NCBI RefSeq assembly: GCF_900109355.1
Contig: NZ_FOBF01000004.1
Span: 532,965-596,964, forward strand
Origin: Nonomuraea pusilla
Lineage (GTDB): Bacteria; Actinomycetota; Actinomycetes; Streptosporangiales; Streptosporangiaceae
Direction: 5' to 3'
Length of the DNA stretch: 64,000 nt
Shown: piece by piece, positions 7,209-16,130 of the stretch
Layout of the letters: each line of letters opens with the position of its first letter
How positions within the stretch are numbered: the stretch's first letter is position 1
Notes under the pieces: generated by a model
Database searches by the model: none
Told to the model about the DNA's origin: nothing
What the model saw: the letters and a program-made list of their open reading frames with translations, nothing else
Program-made: the position numbers and the translations under genes

Positions 7209-8834
7209 TCAGCCCATGTGCGGGTAGCGGTGGTCGGTCGGCGGGACGAAGGTCTCCTTGATCGTGCGGGCGTTCACCCAGCGGATCAGGTTGAAGATCG
7301 AGCCGGCCTTGTCGTTGGTGCCGGAGGCGCGCGCGCCGCCGAACGGCTGCTGGCCGACCACGGCGCCCGTCGGCTTGTCGTTGACGTAGAAGTTGCCCGC
7401 CGCGAAGCGGAGCTTCTCCGACGCCGCCGCGATCGCGTAGCGGTCGTCGGCGATGATCGAGCCGGTCAGCGCGTACGGCGAGACGCTCTCCATCTGGTCG
7501 AGCACCCGGTCGAAGTCGGCGTCGTCGTAGACGTGGACGCCGAGGATCGGCCCGAAGTACTCCTTGACGAAGATCTCGTCGGTCGGGTCGGCGCACTCCA
7601 GCACGGTCGGCCTGACGAAGTAGCCGACGGAGTCGTCGTACGAGCCGGTGAGGACGTCGATGCTCGACGACTCGCGCGCCCGGTCGATGGCGGCCTTGTG
7701 CTTGGCGAAGGCCCGCGCGTCGATGACGGCGCCCATGAACGTGGACAGGTCGGCGGCGACGTCGCCGACGGTCAGCGACTCGGCCACGGCGACGAAGTCG
7801 TCACGCATCCGGTTCCACAGCGAGCGCGGCACGTAGGCGCGGGAGGCGGCGGAGCACTTCTGGCCCTGGTACTCGAAGGCGCCCCTGACGAGGGCGGTCT
7901 GGAGCACGGCCGGGTCGGCGGAGGGGTGGGCGAGGACGAAGTCCTTGCCGCCGGTCTCGCCGACGAGGCGCGGGTAGGAGTGGTACGAGCCGATGTTCGA
8001 GCCGACGGTCGCCCACAGGTGCTGGAACGTGGCGGTGGAGCCGGTGAAGTGGATGCCGGCGAGCGCCGGGTGGCCGAGCGCCACCTCGGAGACGGCCTGG
8101 CCGTTGCCGGTGACGAGGTTGATGACGCCCGGAGGCAGGCCCGCCGCCTCCAGCAGCCGCATCGTGAAGTGCGCGGCGAACTGCTGCGTGGGCGACGGCT
8201 TCCAGACGACGACGTTGCCCATGAGCGCGGCGGACGTCGGCAGGTTGCCGGCGATGGCGGTGAAGTTGAACGGCGTGATCGCCAGCACGAACCCTTCGAG
8301 GGGCCGGTACTCCATCCGGTTCCACACGCCGGGCGACGAGACGGGCTGCTCGGCGTAGAGCTGGCGCGCGTACGCCACGTTGAACCGCAGGAAGTCGATC
8401 AGCTCGCAGGCCGAGTCGATCTCCGCCTGCTGCGCCGACTTGGACTGGCCGAGGACGGTGGCGGCGTTGAGCGTCGCCCGCCACGGCCCGGCCAGCAGGT
8501 CGGCGGCCCGCAGGAAGACGGCCGCGCGCTCGTCGAACGACAGCGCCCGCCAGGCGGGGGCGGCCGCCAGCGCGCTGTCGATCGCCTCCTTCACGTCCTG
8601 GGCCGTAGCGTCGTTGGTACGGCCCAGGACGGAGGCGTGGTTGTGCGGTTGGACCACGTCGATGGACGGACCGCCGCCGAGCCGCTGCTCGCCGCCGATC
8701 GTCATGGTGAGCTCGGCCGAGGCGCCGGCGAGCTCCTTGATGCGCGCTTCCAGCGCCGTCCGCTCGGCGCTGCCCGGCGCGTAGCCGAGCACGGGCTCGT
8801 TCGCCGGCACGGGGACGTTGCTGATGGCGTCCAT
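7209..8834 (-). CDS. pruA: L-glutamate gamma-semialdehyde (1-pyrroline-5-carboxylate) dehydrogenase
   Basis: Second enzyme of proline breakdown: oxidises glutamate semialdehyde to glutamate with NAD. 541 residues, the normal size for the monofunctional enzyme. Aldehyde dehydrogenase landmarks are FNFTAIAGNLP, the GSTATFQHLW nucleotide loop, VGETGGKD (general base Glu) and the GQKCSAASR active site with the nucleophile Cys327. Its ATG at 8834 follows the proline dehydrogenase stop with no spacer, so the two are co-translated and may channel the reactive intermediate. Terminated by the hairpin at 7156-7189. Confidence 0.96.
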   Translation of the reverse strand: MDAISNVPVPANEPVLGYAPGSAERTALEARIKELAGASAELTMTIGGEQRLGGGPSIDVVQPHNHASVLGRTNDATAQDVKEAIDSALAAAPAWRALSFDERAAVFLRAADLLAGPWRATLNAATVLGQSKSAQQAEIDSACELIDFLRFNVAYARQLYAEQPVSSPGVWNRMEYRPLEGFVLAITPFNFTAIAGNLPTSAALMGNVVVWKPSPTQQFAAHFTMRLLEAAGLPPGVINLVTGNGQAVSEVALGHPALAGIHFTGSTATFQHLWATVGSNIGSYHSYPRLVGETGGKDFVLAHPSADPAVLQTALVRGAFEYQGQKCSAASRAYVPRSLWNRMRDDFVAVAESLTVGDVAADLSTFMGAVIDARAFAKHKAAIDRARESSSIDVLTGSYDDSVGYFVRPTVLECADPTDEIFVKEYFGPILGVHVYDDADFDRVLDQMESVSPYALTGSIIADDRYAIAAASEKLRFAAGNFYVNDKPTGAVVGQQPFGGARASGTNDKAGSIFNLIRWVNARTIKETFVPPTDHRYPHMG

Positions 8835-9752
8835 TTACTTACCCCCAAGGGCGCGAAGGAAGAAGGCGACGTTGGCGGGCCGTTCGGCCAGGCGGCGCAT
8901 GAAGTAGCCGTACCAGTCGTCGCCGTAAGGGATGTACACGCGGACCGTGTGACCGGCTCCGGCCAGGGCCTCCTGCCGGTCGGTACGGATTCCGTAGAGC
9001 ATCTGGTACTCGTAGTCGCCGATCGACCGGCCGAAGCGGTCGGCGAGCAGCTCGGTGATCGAGATCAGGCGGTCGTCGTGCGTCGCCAGCATGGGATACC
9101 CCTTGCCCGCCATGAGGATGCGCAGGCACCGGACGTACGCCTTGTCCACGGCGGCCTTGCCCTGGTGGGCGACGGAGGCGGGCTCCCGGTAGGCGCCCTT
9201 GACGAGCCGGACGCGCGAGCCCTCCGCCGACAGGTCGCGGCAGTCGGCCTCGCTGCGGAACAGGTACGCCTGGATCGCCACGCCGGTCGCCGGGTAGTCG
9301 GCGCGCAGCTCGCGCAGGATCGACAGCGTCGAGTCGACGGTGGTGTGGTCCTCCATGTCGAGGGTGACGGTGGACCCGTTGGCGTCGGCGGCGGCGCAGA
9401 TGGCGCGGGCGTGGTCCAGCGCCATGGCGTCGTCGAGCGCCTGGCCGACGGCCGACAGCTTCACCGAGACCTCGCCGCCCCGGCCGAGCCCGAGGGGACG
9501 CATCGCGTCGAGCAGCGTGATGTAGGCCTGCGCGGTGGCCTTGGCGGCGCCCGCGTCGCGGGTCTCCTCGCCGAGGTGGTCGACGGTGACGGCGAGGCCG
9601 GCGTCGCGCAGCCGTTCGATGGCGGCGCGGGCGTCCTCGACGCTCTCGCCCGCCACGAACCGCTCGACGACCTTCCGGGTGAGCGGGAAGCCGGAGACGG
9701 ATCGGCGCACGAGGCCGCTCCGCGAGGCGGCGAGTAGCAGTTGACCGAGCAT
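8835..9752 (-). CDS. putB: Proline dehydrogenase (FAD-dependent)
   Basis: First enzyme of proline breakdown, converting proline to pyrroline-5-carboxylate and passing electrons via FAD to the respiratory chain. 305 residues, the short monofunctional actinobacterial form. Signature pieces are TLDMEDH, RLVKGAYRE and the C-terminal GIRTDRQEAL plus YGDDWYGYFMRRLAERPAN. The start chosen is the ATG at 9752 (MLGQLLLAAS); the longer reading frame upstream would run into the regulator's promoter. A TAGACT -10-like box ends 7 bases before this ATG, so translation may begin on a leaderless mRNA. Divergent from a PucR-family regulator. Confidence 0.93.
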   Translation of the reverse strand: MLGQLLLAASRSGLVRRSVSGFPLTRKVVERFVAGESVEDARAAIERLRDAGLAVTVDHLGEETRDAGAAKATAQAYITLLDAMRPLGLGRGGEVSVKLSAVGQALDDAMALDHARAICAAADANGSTVTLDMEDHTTVDSTLSILRELRADYPATGVAIQAYLFRSEADCRDLSAEGSRVRLVKGAYREPASVAHQGKAAVDKAYVRCLRILMAGKGYPMLATHDDRLISITELLADRFGRSIGDYEYQMLYGIRTDRQEALAGAGHTVRVYIPYGDDWYGYFMRRLAERPANVAFFLRALGGK

Positions 9753-9759
9753 GCTTTCC

Positions 9760-9805
9760 AGTCTAAAAACCCAGCTCAGAGCATGCCATTGACGGCGGTA
9801 ACGCC
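9760..9805. promoter_or_regulatory. putB/pucR divergent promoter region
   Basis: On the minus strand TAGACT (9765-9760) lies 7 bases before the putB ATG, as expected for a leaderless transcript. A GGCG-GTAA-CGCC palindrome at 9794-9805 lies between the two divergent genes and could be the PucR operator. No clear -35 for either direction is visible. Confidence 0.45.
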
Positions 9806-9807
9806 AG

Positions 9808-10896
9808 ATGTGGCAGGCTGTCATACAAATGCACAACACCGCCGATCTACAGGAGCTCGTCGACGAGATCGCCGCCCGGCTGGGGGCGTCCGCGACGCTG
9901 GAGGACCGCTCGTTCCGTCTGCTCGCGTACGGCGCGCAGCACGGCGACATCGACACCGTCCGCCAGGAGTCGATCCTGCGCAGGCGCGCCACGGGGGAGG
10001 TGCGCGAGTACTTCGAGCGCTACGGCATCGCCAGGGCGGGCGGCCCGGTCAGGATCCCGGCGGACGCCGACCTGAAGGTGCTGGCCCGGGTGTGCTGGCC
10101 GCTGCGGCACGGCGACGTGACGTACGGCTACCTGTGGCTGCTCGACGACGGCCGGCTGCCGGAGGCGACGCTGCGGACGGCGGCGCCGCTGGTGGCCAGG
10201 GCCGCCGCCGCGCTCGCGCAGGAGGCGAGGAGCCGCCAGGACCTCGGGCGGGGCCTGCGCGCCCTGCTGTCGGGCGACCCGGAGGAGCGGGCCACCGCCA
10301 CGATCGAGGTGCCGGGCCCGGTCACGGCGATCGCGGTGCGCGAGTCGGAGGAGCGGGTCGCCGCCCTGTGGACGCTGCCGCGCGGCGTGCTCGCCCGCGC
10401 CGGCTCGCCGGTGGCGCTGCTCGCCCCCGCGCACCTGGCGGCCGAGGTGGCGCAGACGGTGCAGAGCGCGTACGGCACCGCGGCGGGCGTCGGCGGGGCC
10501 AGGCCCGACCCGGCGGACGCCTGGCAGAGCTGGCGCGAGGCCAGGCAGGCGCTGCGGGTCGCCGAGCACTTCCCGAGGTTCGCGCCGGTCGCCCGCTGGG
10601 AGGACCTCGGCGTGCACCGGCTGCTGGCCAGGCTGGGCCAGTCGGACCTGCGCGAGCTGGCCGCGGAGACGGCAGGGCTGGACGCGGAGCTGGCCCAGAG
10701 CGTGGAGACGTACCTCGACCTGGGCGGGCACGCCCAGAAGACGGCCGCCGAGCTGGGCGTGCACCGCCAGACGCTGTACTACCGGCTGGGCAAGGCCGAG
10801 CGGCTGACGCACCGCGACCTGTCGGACGGCGACGACCGGCTGGCAGTGCACCTCGCGCTGAAGGCGGCCAGGCTCCTCGGCCGAGGCGCGACGTAG
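9808..10896 (+). CDS. PucR/CdaR-family transcriptional regulator, probable proline-responsive activator
   Basis: Cytoplasmic DNA-binding regulator of 362 residues. The C-terminal HTH_30 module is clear: VETYLDLGGHAQKTAAELGV, then HRQTLYYRLGKAERL. The N-terminal two thirds form a GAF/PucR-type sensing region. Its divergent position against putB-pruA fits PutR-like activators known from other Gram-positive bacteria, which switch on proline use. The start at 9808 is uncertain; an internal ATG at 9829 (MHNTADLQEL) would give 355 residues and neither has a good ribosome site. Confidence 0.85.
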   Translation: MWQAVIQMHNTADLQELVDEIAARLGASATLEDRSFRLLAYGAQHGDIDTVRQESILRRRATGEVREYFERYGIARAGGPVRIPADADLKVLARVCWPLRHGDVTYGYLWLLDDGRLPEATLRTAAPLVARAAAALAQEARSRQDLGRGLRALLSGDPEERATATIEVPGPVTAIAVRESEERVAALWTLPRGVLARAGSPVALLAPAHLAAEVAQTVQSAYGTAAGVGGARPDPADAWQSWREARQALRVAEHFPRFAPVARWEDLGVHRLLARLGQSDLRELAAETAGLDAELAQSVETYLDLGGHAQKTAAELGVHRQTLYYRLGKAERLTHRDLSDGDDRLAVHLALKAARLLGRGAT

Positions 10897-10926
10897 CGCC
10901 GGCGTCGCCGGCCGGGCCCGCCCCGG

Positions 10927-11640
10927 TCAGCGGGCCTTGTAGATCTTCACCCAGTCGACGTACATGGAGACCGTGGGCGGGGTGCCGGCGTCGCGGCAGC
11001 GCGGCTCGCACACCACGTCGTTCTGCAGGGCGAGACCCATCCTCCTGCCGTCGGGGACGAGGTCGCCGCGGTAGTCCCACAGCTTCCTGCCGTCGAGCCA
11101 GAAGGTCAGCCTGCCCGGCAGCCAGTCGACGGCGACGGTGTGCCAGCGGGTGAAGTCGGCCCGCAACGGCCGCCGCGCCCGGCCGTCCTCGCCGTGGACG
11201 AAGATCCCGCCGCCCTGCCGGCGCGGGTCGACGATCTCGGCGAAGTCCACCTCGGCGTGTTCGCCGCCGCCGTCGGCGGGCCACAGCAGCGCCACCGGCG
11301 TGTACCCGGCTCCGGCCTCGGCGCGGAACCTCACCTCCCACCGGCCGTACTGCTGGGCGAGGCGGCTCGCGACGCCGCCGGACAGGTCGCGCCCGCCGTA
11401 GTCGCCGCCCTTGAGGCGTAGCACGCCGTTCGCGACGGTCGTCGCCCTGCCGGTGCGCGGGTTCCTGGCCGCGCCGGGGGAGTGGTAGACCATCCACCTG
11501 CCGGTGTCGAGGGACGGGCCGTCGAAGTTCTCGACGAGGACGGGCGCGCCCCAGCTCGACGCCTGCGCGCTCTGGGGGAGGGCGACGGCGGCGAGGAGCG
11601 CCGCCGCGGCCACGAGGGAACCACGCATGCGCCCCATCAA
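10927..11640 (-). CDS. Secreted GH16 family glycoside hydrolase
   Basis: Extracellular beta-glucanase or endo-glycanase of family 16, 237 residues. A signal peptide (about residues 1-27, ending SAQAS) precedes a compact jelly-roll domain. The catalytic motif ExDxxE is seen as HAEVDFAEIVD, with VALLWPADGGG just before it. Four cysteines lie near the C-terminus (CEPRCRD). The start is the ATG at 11640, with other ATGs at 11637 and 11628 equally possible. It converges with the pucR-type gene, separated by 30 bases containing a weak GGCCCGC/GCGGGCC stem. Confidence 0.85.
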   Translation of the reverse strand: MMGRMRGSLVAAAALLAAVALPQSAQASSWGAPVLVENFDGPSLDTGRWMVYHSPGAARNPRTGRATTVANGVLRLKGGDYGGRDLSGGVASRLAQQYGRWEVRFRAEAGAGYTPVALLWPADGGGEHAEVDFAEIVDPRRQGGGIFVHGEDGRARRPLRADFTRWHTVAVDWLPGRLTFWLDGRKLWDYRGDLVPDGRRMGLALQNDVVCEPRCRDAGTPPTVSMYVDWVKIYKAR

Positions 11641-11724
11641 AGCAAAGATCTCACTCCTGTAACACCCCCGGGAGCGCGCCGGGCGGCGTCCCGGCCGGCG
11701 CGCCGCGGCGCCGGGCGGGCTCGG

Positions 11725-11764
11725 GCGTGGTCAGGTGCGGTCAGGCGCGGTCAGGCGTGGTCAG
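11725..11764. repeat. Four 10-base tandem repeats over the glycosyltransferase stop codon
   Basis: GCGTGGTCAG, GTGCGGTCAG, GCGCGGTCAG and GCGTGGTCAG follow one another with period 10. The last copy contains the glycosyltransferase stop codon (11761-11763, minus strand). Each unit carries TGA on the minus strand. Confidence 0.7.
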
Positions 11765-12867
11765 GCGCAGGCGGCCTCGTACACGCGGACGAGTTCCTGG
11801 CTGACGCGCTCCCACGAGTAGCGCGAGCGGGCCCGGTCGGCGCCCGCGTAGCCGAGCGCGGTGCGCAGCGTCTGGTCCGACAGCAGGTGGCGGGCCAGGC
11901 GGGCGGTGCGTACTGGACGGTCCGGCGGCACCAGCAGGCCGGTGACGCCGTCGATGACGGAGTCGAGGTGGGCGCCCACGGCGGAGGCGATCACGGGGAC
12001 GCCGCAGGCCATGGCCTCCAGCGCGACCACGCCGGTCACGGACTCGCGCGGGATGGACAGCACCGCGTCGGCGCTGCGCATGAGCTTCGGCACCGAGGCG
12101 CGCTTGACCTGGCCGAGGAGGGTCACCCGGTCGGCCACGCCGAGCTGCTCGGCGAGGGCGCGCAGGCGGCGCGCGTCGAGGTCGTCGTCGAGCTCCTCGG
12201 GCTCGGGGCCGCCCGCGAGGACGAGCTCCACGTCGTCGGCCAGAACCTGCAGCGCTCGCACGGCGGTGTACGCGCCGCGCTCGGGCGTGAGCGGTCCGAC
12301 GTGCAGCAGCCGCTTGCGCGAGCCGCGCGTGGCGACCGCGCCGCGGCGCTGGAAGCGCTCGGTGTCGACGCCGTACGGGACGACCGCGATGTTGCCGCGC
12401 GGCACGCCGAGCCTGATCAGCGCGGACTCCTCGTCGCCCGAGCCCGCGATCACCGCGTTGGCCCGGCGGCCGAGCGCCAGTTCAAGCTTCTTGTGGGCGG
12501 CGTCCACGTGGTGGAAGGTCTGCGTCACCGGCAGGCCGAGGTCCTTGGCCCCGGCGACGGCGGCCAGGCCGCAGGTCCACGAGTGCGCGTGGATCACGTC
12601 GGGCCTGTCCTGCCGCCAGCGCTCCATGAGCCGGCTGCCGACGGCGTTCAGGTACGGCGCAACGTCGTCGGGGGACAGGTTAATGGCGGGTCCCACGTCG
12701 ATGTGCTCAAGCGTGACTCCCGGGCACACCCGCGTCCTGGGCTTGCCTTCGGCGTTGTCACGACGGGAGTAAATGGTGACGTGGTGGTCGCGCCCCAGCT
12801 CCTTGGCGACGGCGAGGATGCGGTGGCGCTGGTTCCCCTCGGCGGAAGCGACGATCGCGATATTCAT
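11761..12867 (-). CDS. GT4-type glycosyltransferase
   Basis: Cytoplasmic or membrane-associated retaining glycosyltransferase of 368 residues with the GT-B fold. The N-terminal domain begins MNIAIVASAEGNQRHR; the donor-binding domain shows VVPYGVDTERF, HVGPLTPERG, VLAGGPEPEEL and the EAMACGVPVIAS motif with its E-x7-E-like arrangement. The sugar donor cannot be named. The chosen ATG at 12867 has GAGGTG 5 bases upstream; an upstream in-frame ATG at 12897 has none. The leader just upstream folds into alternative hairpins that could hide this ribosome site. The gene follows the PP2C phosphatase on the same strand after 109 bases. Confidence 0.88.
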   Translation of the reverse strand: MNIAIVASAEGNQRHRILAVAKELGRDHHVTIYSRRDNAEGKPRTRVCPGVTLEHIDVGPAINLSPDDVAPYLNAVGSRLMERWRQDRPDVIHAHSWTCGLAAVAGAKDLGLPVTQTFHHVDAAHKKLELALGRRANAVIAGSGDEESALIRLGVPRGNIAVVPYGVDTERFQRRGAVATRGSRKRLLHVGPLTPERGAYTAVRALQVLADDVELVLAGGPEPEELDDDLDARRLRALAEQLGVADRVTLLGQVKRASVPKLMRSADAVLSIPRESVTGVVALEAMACGVPVIASAVGAHLDSVIDGVTGLLVPPDRPVRTARLARHLLSDQTLRTALGYAGADRARSRYSWERVSQELVRVYEAACA

Positions 12868-12920
12868 GGCACACCTCAAGCATGGAAAAGCCTCCATAGG
12901 TGTGCCTGCTTCTTAGGCAC
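12868..12920 (-). promoter_or_regulatory. Leader with two mutually exclusive hairpins before the glycosyltransferase
   Basis: In the minus-strand RNA, GTGCCT (12920-12915) can pair with AGGCAC (12907-12902) around a 7-base loop. Alternatively GGCACACCT (12906-12898) can pair with AGGTGTGCC (12876-12868), which contains the ribosome binding site directly before the ATG. Both use 12902-12906, so only one can form at a time. This is the layout of an on/off translational switch. The 9-base inverted repeat could instead be a DNA operator. Confidence 0.5.
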
Positions 12921-12976
12921 GGTCTAACTCCGAAACGACCATACCCAGGTTTGCGCCGCTCGCAAACCCCCACAGA

Positions 12977-14797
12977 TCAGACACCTTTCAGTGCCAGGAC
13001 CACGATTTCATCCCAAACCTGGCCGCCCGAGAACGCGTGCCTGTCGGCCTCCACCGCCTTGACCACGGTCGACGGCGACTGGCCCGCGCACCGGGCCAGC
13101 ACGTCCGCCAGCCGCTCCTCCCCGTACGGCTCACCCCGCTCGTTCCTGGACGAGATCAGCCCCTCCGAGTACAGCACCAGCGTCTCGCCGACGCCGATCG
13201 TCAGCTCCTCCACCCCGGTCTCCGCCTCCACCGAGATGCCGAGCGGCACGCCGCCGCCCACCGCGAAGCGCACCGTGCCGTCCGCGCCGAGCAGCGCCGC
13301 CGGATGGTGCCCCGCCGACGACAGCCGGATGCTGCGGCCCCGCACGAACCCCGCCGCCGCCAGCACGAACATGCCCGTGCCCTGCGCGACCAGCGCCTCG
13401 TTCACCTTGCGCATGACCAGGTCGGGATCGGACTCCCAGACGCTCAGCACGCGCAGGCCGCCGCGCACCATCGCGCTCACCGACGCCGCCTCCTCGCCCT
13501 TCCCCGCGGCGCCGCCCAGCGCGAACCCCCAGCCGCCCGCCACCGGGAACACGTCGTAGAACTCCGCCCCGACCGACGCGCCCGGATGGTAGACCGCCGC
13601 CGCCTCGTACCCGGGGACGTCCGGCAGGTTGCGCGGCGCCACGCTCGCCGACAGCGCGTCCGCCGCCCGCGACCGGCTCTGGAAACTGCTCTGCGCCCGC
13701 ACGGCCAGCCCGATCTGTAGGCCCGCCTCCTGCATCACGCTGAGGTCCGCCAGCGTGAACGGCTGCCTGGCCCCCGTACGGACCAGCGTCAGCACCCCGT
13801 CGCACGGCCCGACCGGCACGGACAGCAGCGACCCCGCCGCCATGGCCGTCAGCAGCGGCCCGTCCGCGCAGAAACCCAGCAGGGTCTCGTCGTCCACCAT
13901 CTCGTGGACGACGCCGGAGCGGCGCTCCAGCACCTGCATCACCACCTGGCTGCCCGCCGGGTCGGCCGCCTCCACCTGCCGCGGCAGGTCGCCCAGCGGG
14001 TGGTCCTTCGGCGCCACCACCACCGAGCGGCGCGGCAGCCCGTCACGCACCATGTCCACGATCACCCAGTCGGCCCACTCGGCCGCGAGCAGCCTGGTCG
14101 CCCTCGGCAGCGCCACCGGGCGCAGCAGCGCCTCCTCGTCCAGCAGCAGCCTGCCCATCTTGGCCAGCAGGTCCTGCCGCCTGGCCGCCGACAGCAGCAG
14201 CGCGCCGTCCGACTGCTCAGGGCGCCGCGCGCCCGGCTCCGGGAGCTGCACCTTCGTCGGCAGCGCCACCGCCGCCACCATCTGCTGCGGCTCGCCCGGC
14301 ATCGTCAGCCTGGTCAGCGCGAGCTGCACCGTGTGCGTACGCCCCTGGTGCGCCAGCCGCGTCTCGAACGCCGCCGGCTGGCCCGTCTGCAGCACGGCCG
14401 TCAGATGGGAACGGAACGCCGCCCGCCGCGACACGTCCACGAGCAGCGGGAACGACCTGCCCACCAGGTAGCCGTCCGGGCTGCCCAGCACCCGCGACGT
14501 CTCCGGGTTGATCCGCCTGACCACGCCGCCGCCGTCCAGCACGATGACGGGCACGGGGAAGGCGCGGAACACCTGGCGCAGCAGCTTCAGCTCCCGCTGC
14601 CCGCCGTCCTTCTTGCCGCGCTTGGGCGCCTTGCGCAGCTCCTCACGCGCCTCCGCCAGCAGCTCCGTGGCGGTCTCGAGTTCGGCGAGGGCCGCGTCGA
14701 GGGTCGGCGCGAGGTCCGAGGGGTAGGCGGCCCTCGCCTCACGCAGCGACGAGACACGTCCGGCGAGCGCGTCCAGAGCGTGTTCGAGGTCCGGCAT
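12977..14797 (-). CDS. PP2C/SpoIIE-family protein phosphatase with PAS and GAF domains
   Basis: Ser/Thr phosphatase of 606 residues that likely dephosphorylates a STAS anti-anti-sigma factor. Order of parts: coiled-coil-like helix (about 1-65), PAS domain (about 75-180, VIVLDGGGVVRRINPETSRVLG), GAF-like sensor (about 195-375), then the SpoIIE phosphatase (about 395-606). The phosphatase metal-site landmarks are GAEFYDVF and ALGGAAGKGEEAA; the last reads AAGKG where most have DVxGKG, so a metal-binding Asp looks replaced. Start: ATG at 14797 with AGAGG 6 bases upstream, preferred over the ATG at 14803. Neighbouring STAS, sigma and RsbW-like genes fit a stress signalling set. Confidence 0.88.
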   Translation of the reverse strand: MPDLEHALDALAGRVSSLREARAAYPSDLAPTLDAALAELETATELLAEAREELRKAPKRGKKDGGQRELKLLRQVFRAFPVPVIVLDGGGVVRRINPETSRVLGSPDGYLVGRSFPLLVDVSRRAAFRSHLTAVLQTGQPAAFETRLAHQGRTHTVQLALTRLTMPGEPQQMVAAVALPTKVQLPEPGARRPEQSDGALLLSAARRQDLLAKMGRLLLDEEALLRPVALPRATRLLAAEWADWVIVDMVRDGLPRRSVVVAPKDHPLGDLPRQVEAADPAGSQVVMQVLERRSGVVHEMVDDETLLGFCADGPLLTAMAAGSLLSVPVGPCDGVLTLVRTGARQPFTLADLSVMQEAGLQIGLAVRAQSSFQSRSRAADALSASVAPRNLPDVPGYEAAAVYHPGASVGAEFYDVFPVAGGWGFALGGAAGKGEEAASVSAMVRGGLRVLSVWESDPDLVMRKVNEALVAQGTGMFVLAAAGFVRGRSIRLSSAGHHPAALLGADGTVRFAVGGGVPLGISVEAETGVEELTIGVGETLVLYSEGLISSRNERGEPYGEERLADVLARCAGQSPSTVVKAVEADRHAFSGGQVWDEIVVLALKGV

Positions 14798-14861
14798 GGT
14801 CATCCTCTGACGCTACGCTACTCGGGATATTGCCAGCCATAAGGGGTAGGGGCTTACCGCT

Positions 14862-15593
14862 ATGGAATCGACGGCGATGATCACCCCCGGGCTCGCGCGC
14901 GACCTGGCGACCCTCGGGCGCCTGGGGGAGGACACCTCGACGGAGAGCGTCCTGCGCGGGCTCACCACGGCGCTCGCGGCGGGCGTGCCGGGGTGCTCCG
15001 GCGGGTCCGCCGAGCACTGGCGCGACCAGCGCGTCCTCGTCTCCGGCTCGCACAGCGAGCTGATCATGCTCGTGGAGGGCGAGCGCGAACTGGGCGAGGG
15101 TCCCTCCGCCGAGGCGCGCAGGACCGGCGCCCGCGCCTACGTGCCGGACGTGCTCACCGACACCCGCTGGCCCCGCTACGACGCCCTCGCCACCCGCTGG
15201 GGCGTGCGCTCCGTGCTCGTCGTGCCCATCGAGGTGCCGCCCGCCCTGCTCCTCGTCGGCCTCTACTCGGTGCGGCCCGGCGCGTTCTCCCCGCAGGGCG
15301 CCCACTCCCTGACCGAGATGCTCACCGAGCAGGTCGGCGTCGCCATGGCCAACATGTGGGAGTTCGAGGAGGTGCGCACCGACCACGCGCAGCTCCAGGA
15401 GGCCCTGGCCGGGCGCGCCCTCATCGACCAGGCCAAGGGCATCATCATGCAGACCAGCGGCTGCACCGCCGAGGCCGCCTTCGAGGAACTGCGCCGCATC
15501 TCCCAGCACCACCAGGTCAAGGTCGCCGACCTCGCCAGGCTCCTCGTCGAGGAACACCAGCGCAAGTCGCGCCGCAGGCCCGCCGCCGGCTAG
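14862..15593 (+). CDS. GAF and ANTAR domain protein (RNA-binding antiterminator)
   Basis: Cytoplasmic signalling protein of 243 residues. The GAF domain (about 25-165) would sense a small ligand; the C-terminal ANTAR domain (about 180-240) shows LQEALAGRALIDQAKGIIM followed by the three-helix RNA-binding module. ANTAR proteins prevent transcription termination by holding paired hairpins in target mRNAs. It is divergent from the PP2C phosphatase and convergent with the STAS gene, so it belongs to the stress signalling block by position. The ATG at 14862 is used; an internal ATG at 14877 is an alternative. Confidence 0.88.
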   Translation: MESTAMITPGLARDLATLGRLGEDTSTESVLRGLTTALAAGVPGCSGGSAEHWRDQRVLVSGSHSELIMLVEGERELGEGPSAEARRTGARAYVPDVLTDTRWPRYDALATRWGVRSVLVVPIEVPPALLLVGLYSVRPGAFSPQGAHSLTEMLTEQVGVAMANMWEFEEVRTDHAQLQEALAGRALIDQAKGIIMQTSGCTAEAAFEELRRISQHHQVKVADLARLLVEEHQRKSRRRPAAG

Positions 15594-15601
15594 CCGCGCC
15601 G

Positions 15602-15964
15602 CTACCGGATCGCCTCCAGGGCGTCCTCCAGCGTGTCGTACAGCGGCAGGCGCTGCGCCAGCCCGGTGATCCACATCACCTTCGACCGGGTGTACTCCAC
15701 CCCGATCAGCGCGAACCTGGCGCCCGAGCTGAGGCTCCGCTGCCAGTGATGGACGATCAGGCCGAGCGCGCGCGAGTCCATGAAGGTCACCCCGCCCAGA
15801 TCCAGGATCAGATCAGGGCCCGCCAGTGACAGGTAGTCGGCGAACTGCTCGCGCGTCGTGGCGTCAAGCACGCCGTCGACCTTGACGACGGTGATCTCGT
15901 CCACGGTCGACGACGTCAGGCTCAGGGCCGCCACGGGCCCGTCGCCGTTTTCCGGCATTGTCAC
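15602..15964 (-). CDS. STAS-domain anti-sigma factor antagonist
   Basis: Small cytoplasmic partner-switching protein of 120 residues. A single STAS domain fills the protein; VTFMDSRALGLI holds the serine that an RsbW-type kinase phosphorylates and a PP2C phosphatase frees. Unphosphorylated, it would bind the anti-sigma factor and release the sigma factor. A GTG at 15964 is chosen because TAGGGT, a good -10 element, ends 6 bases before it, suggesting a leaderless message; the ATG at 15958 is the alternative. It is divergent from the sigma gene. Confidence 0.88.
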   Translation of the reverse strand: MTMPENGDGPVAALSLTSSTVDEITVVKVDGVLDATTREQFADYLSLAGPDLILDLGGVTFMDSRALGLIVHHWQRSLSSGARFALIGVEYTRSKVMWITGLAQRLPLYDTLEDALEAIR

Positions 15965-15970
15965 GGGGCA

Positions 15971-15976
15971 ACCCTA
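15971..15976 (-). promoter_or_regulatory. -10 element for leaderless STAS transcript
   Basis: TAGGGT on the minus strand, 6 bases upstream of the GTG at 15964. It matches the actinomycete TAGRRT pattern. No clear -35 box is visible. Confidence 0.4.
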
Positions 15977-16130
15977 CTGTCACCGCGGGAGAGAGGAATA
16001 CTTCCCGCCCAAGGGGGGACACTGGTTGCGGAGTCCAGCAGAGGGCTTCCGTCTCGAGAGTTGACCGAGGCGTGCCTCTGCCTGGGCTTTTCCTGGCCGA
16101 GGCCGCCTGCGATCCATATGAGGAGCAGCG

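Noticed and set aside
14822..14861. SigF-type promoter (GGGTAG) before the GAF-ANTAR gene
   Set aside because: A GGGTAG hexamer is present but no GTTT-like -35 lies at the required distance, so it was not listed.
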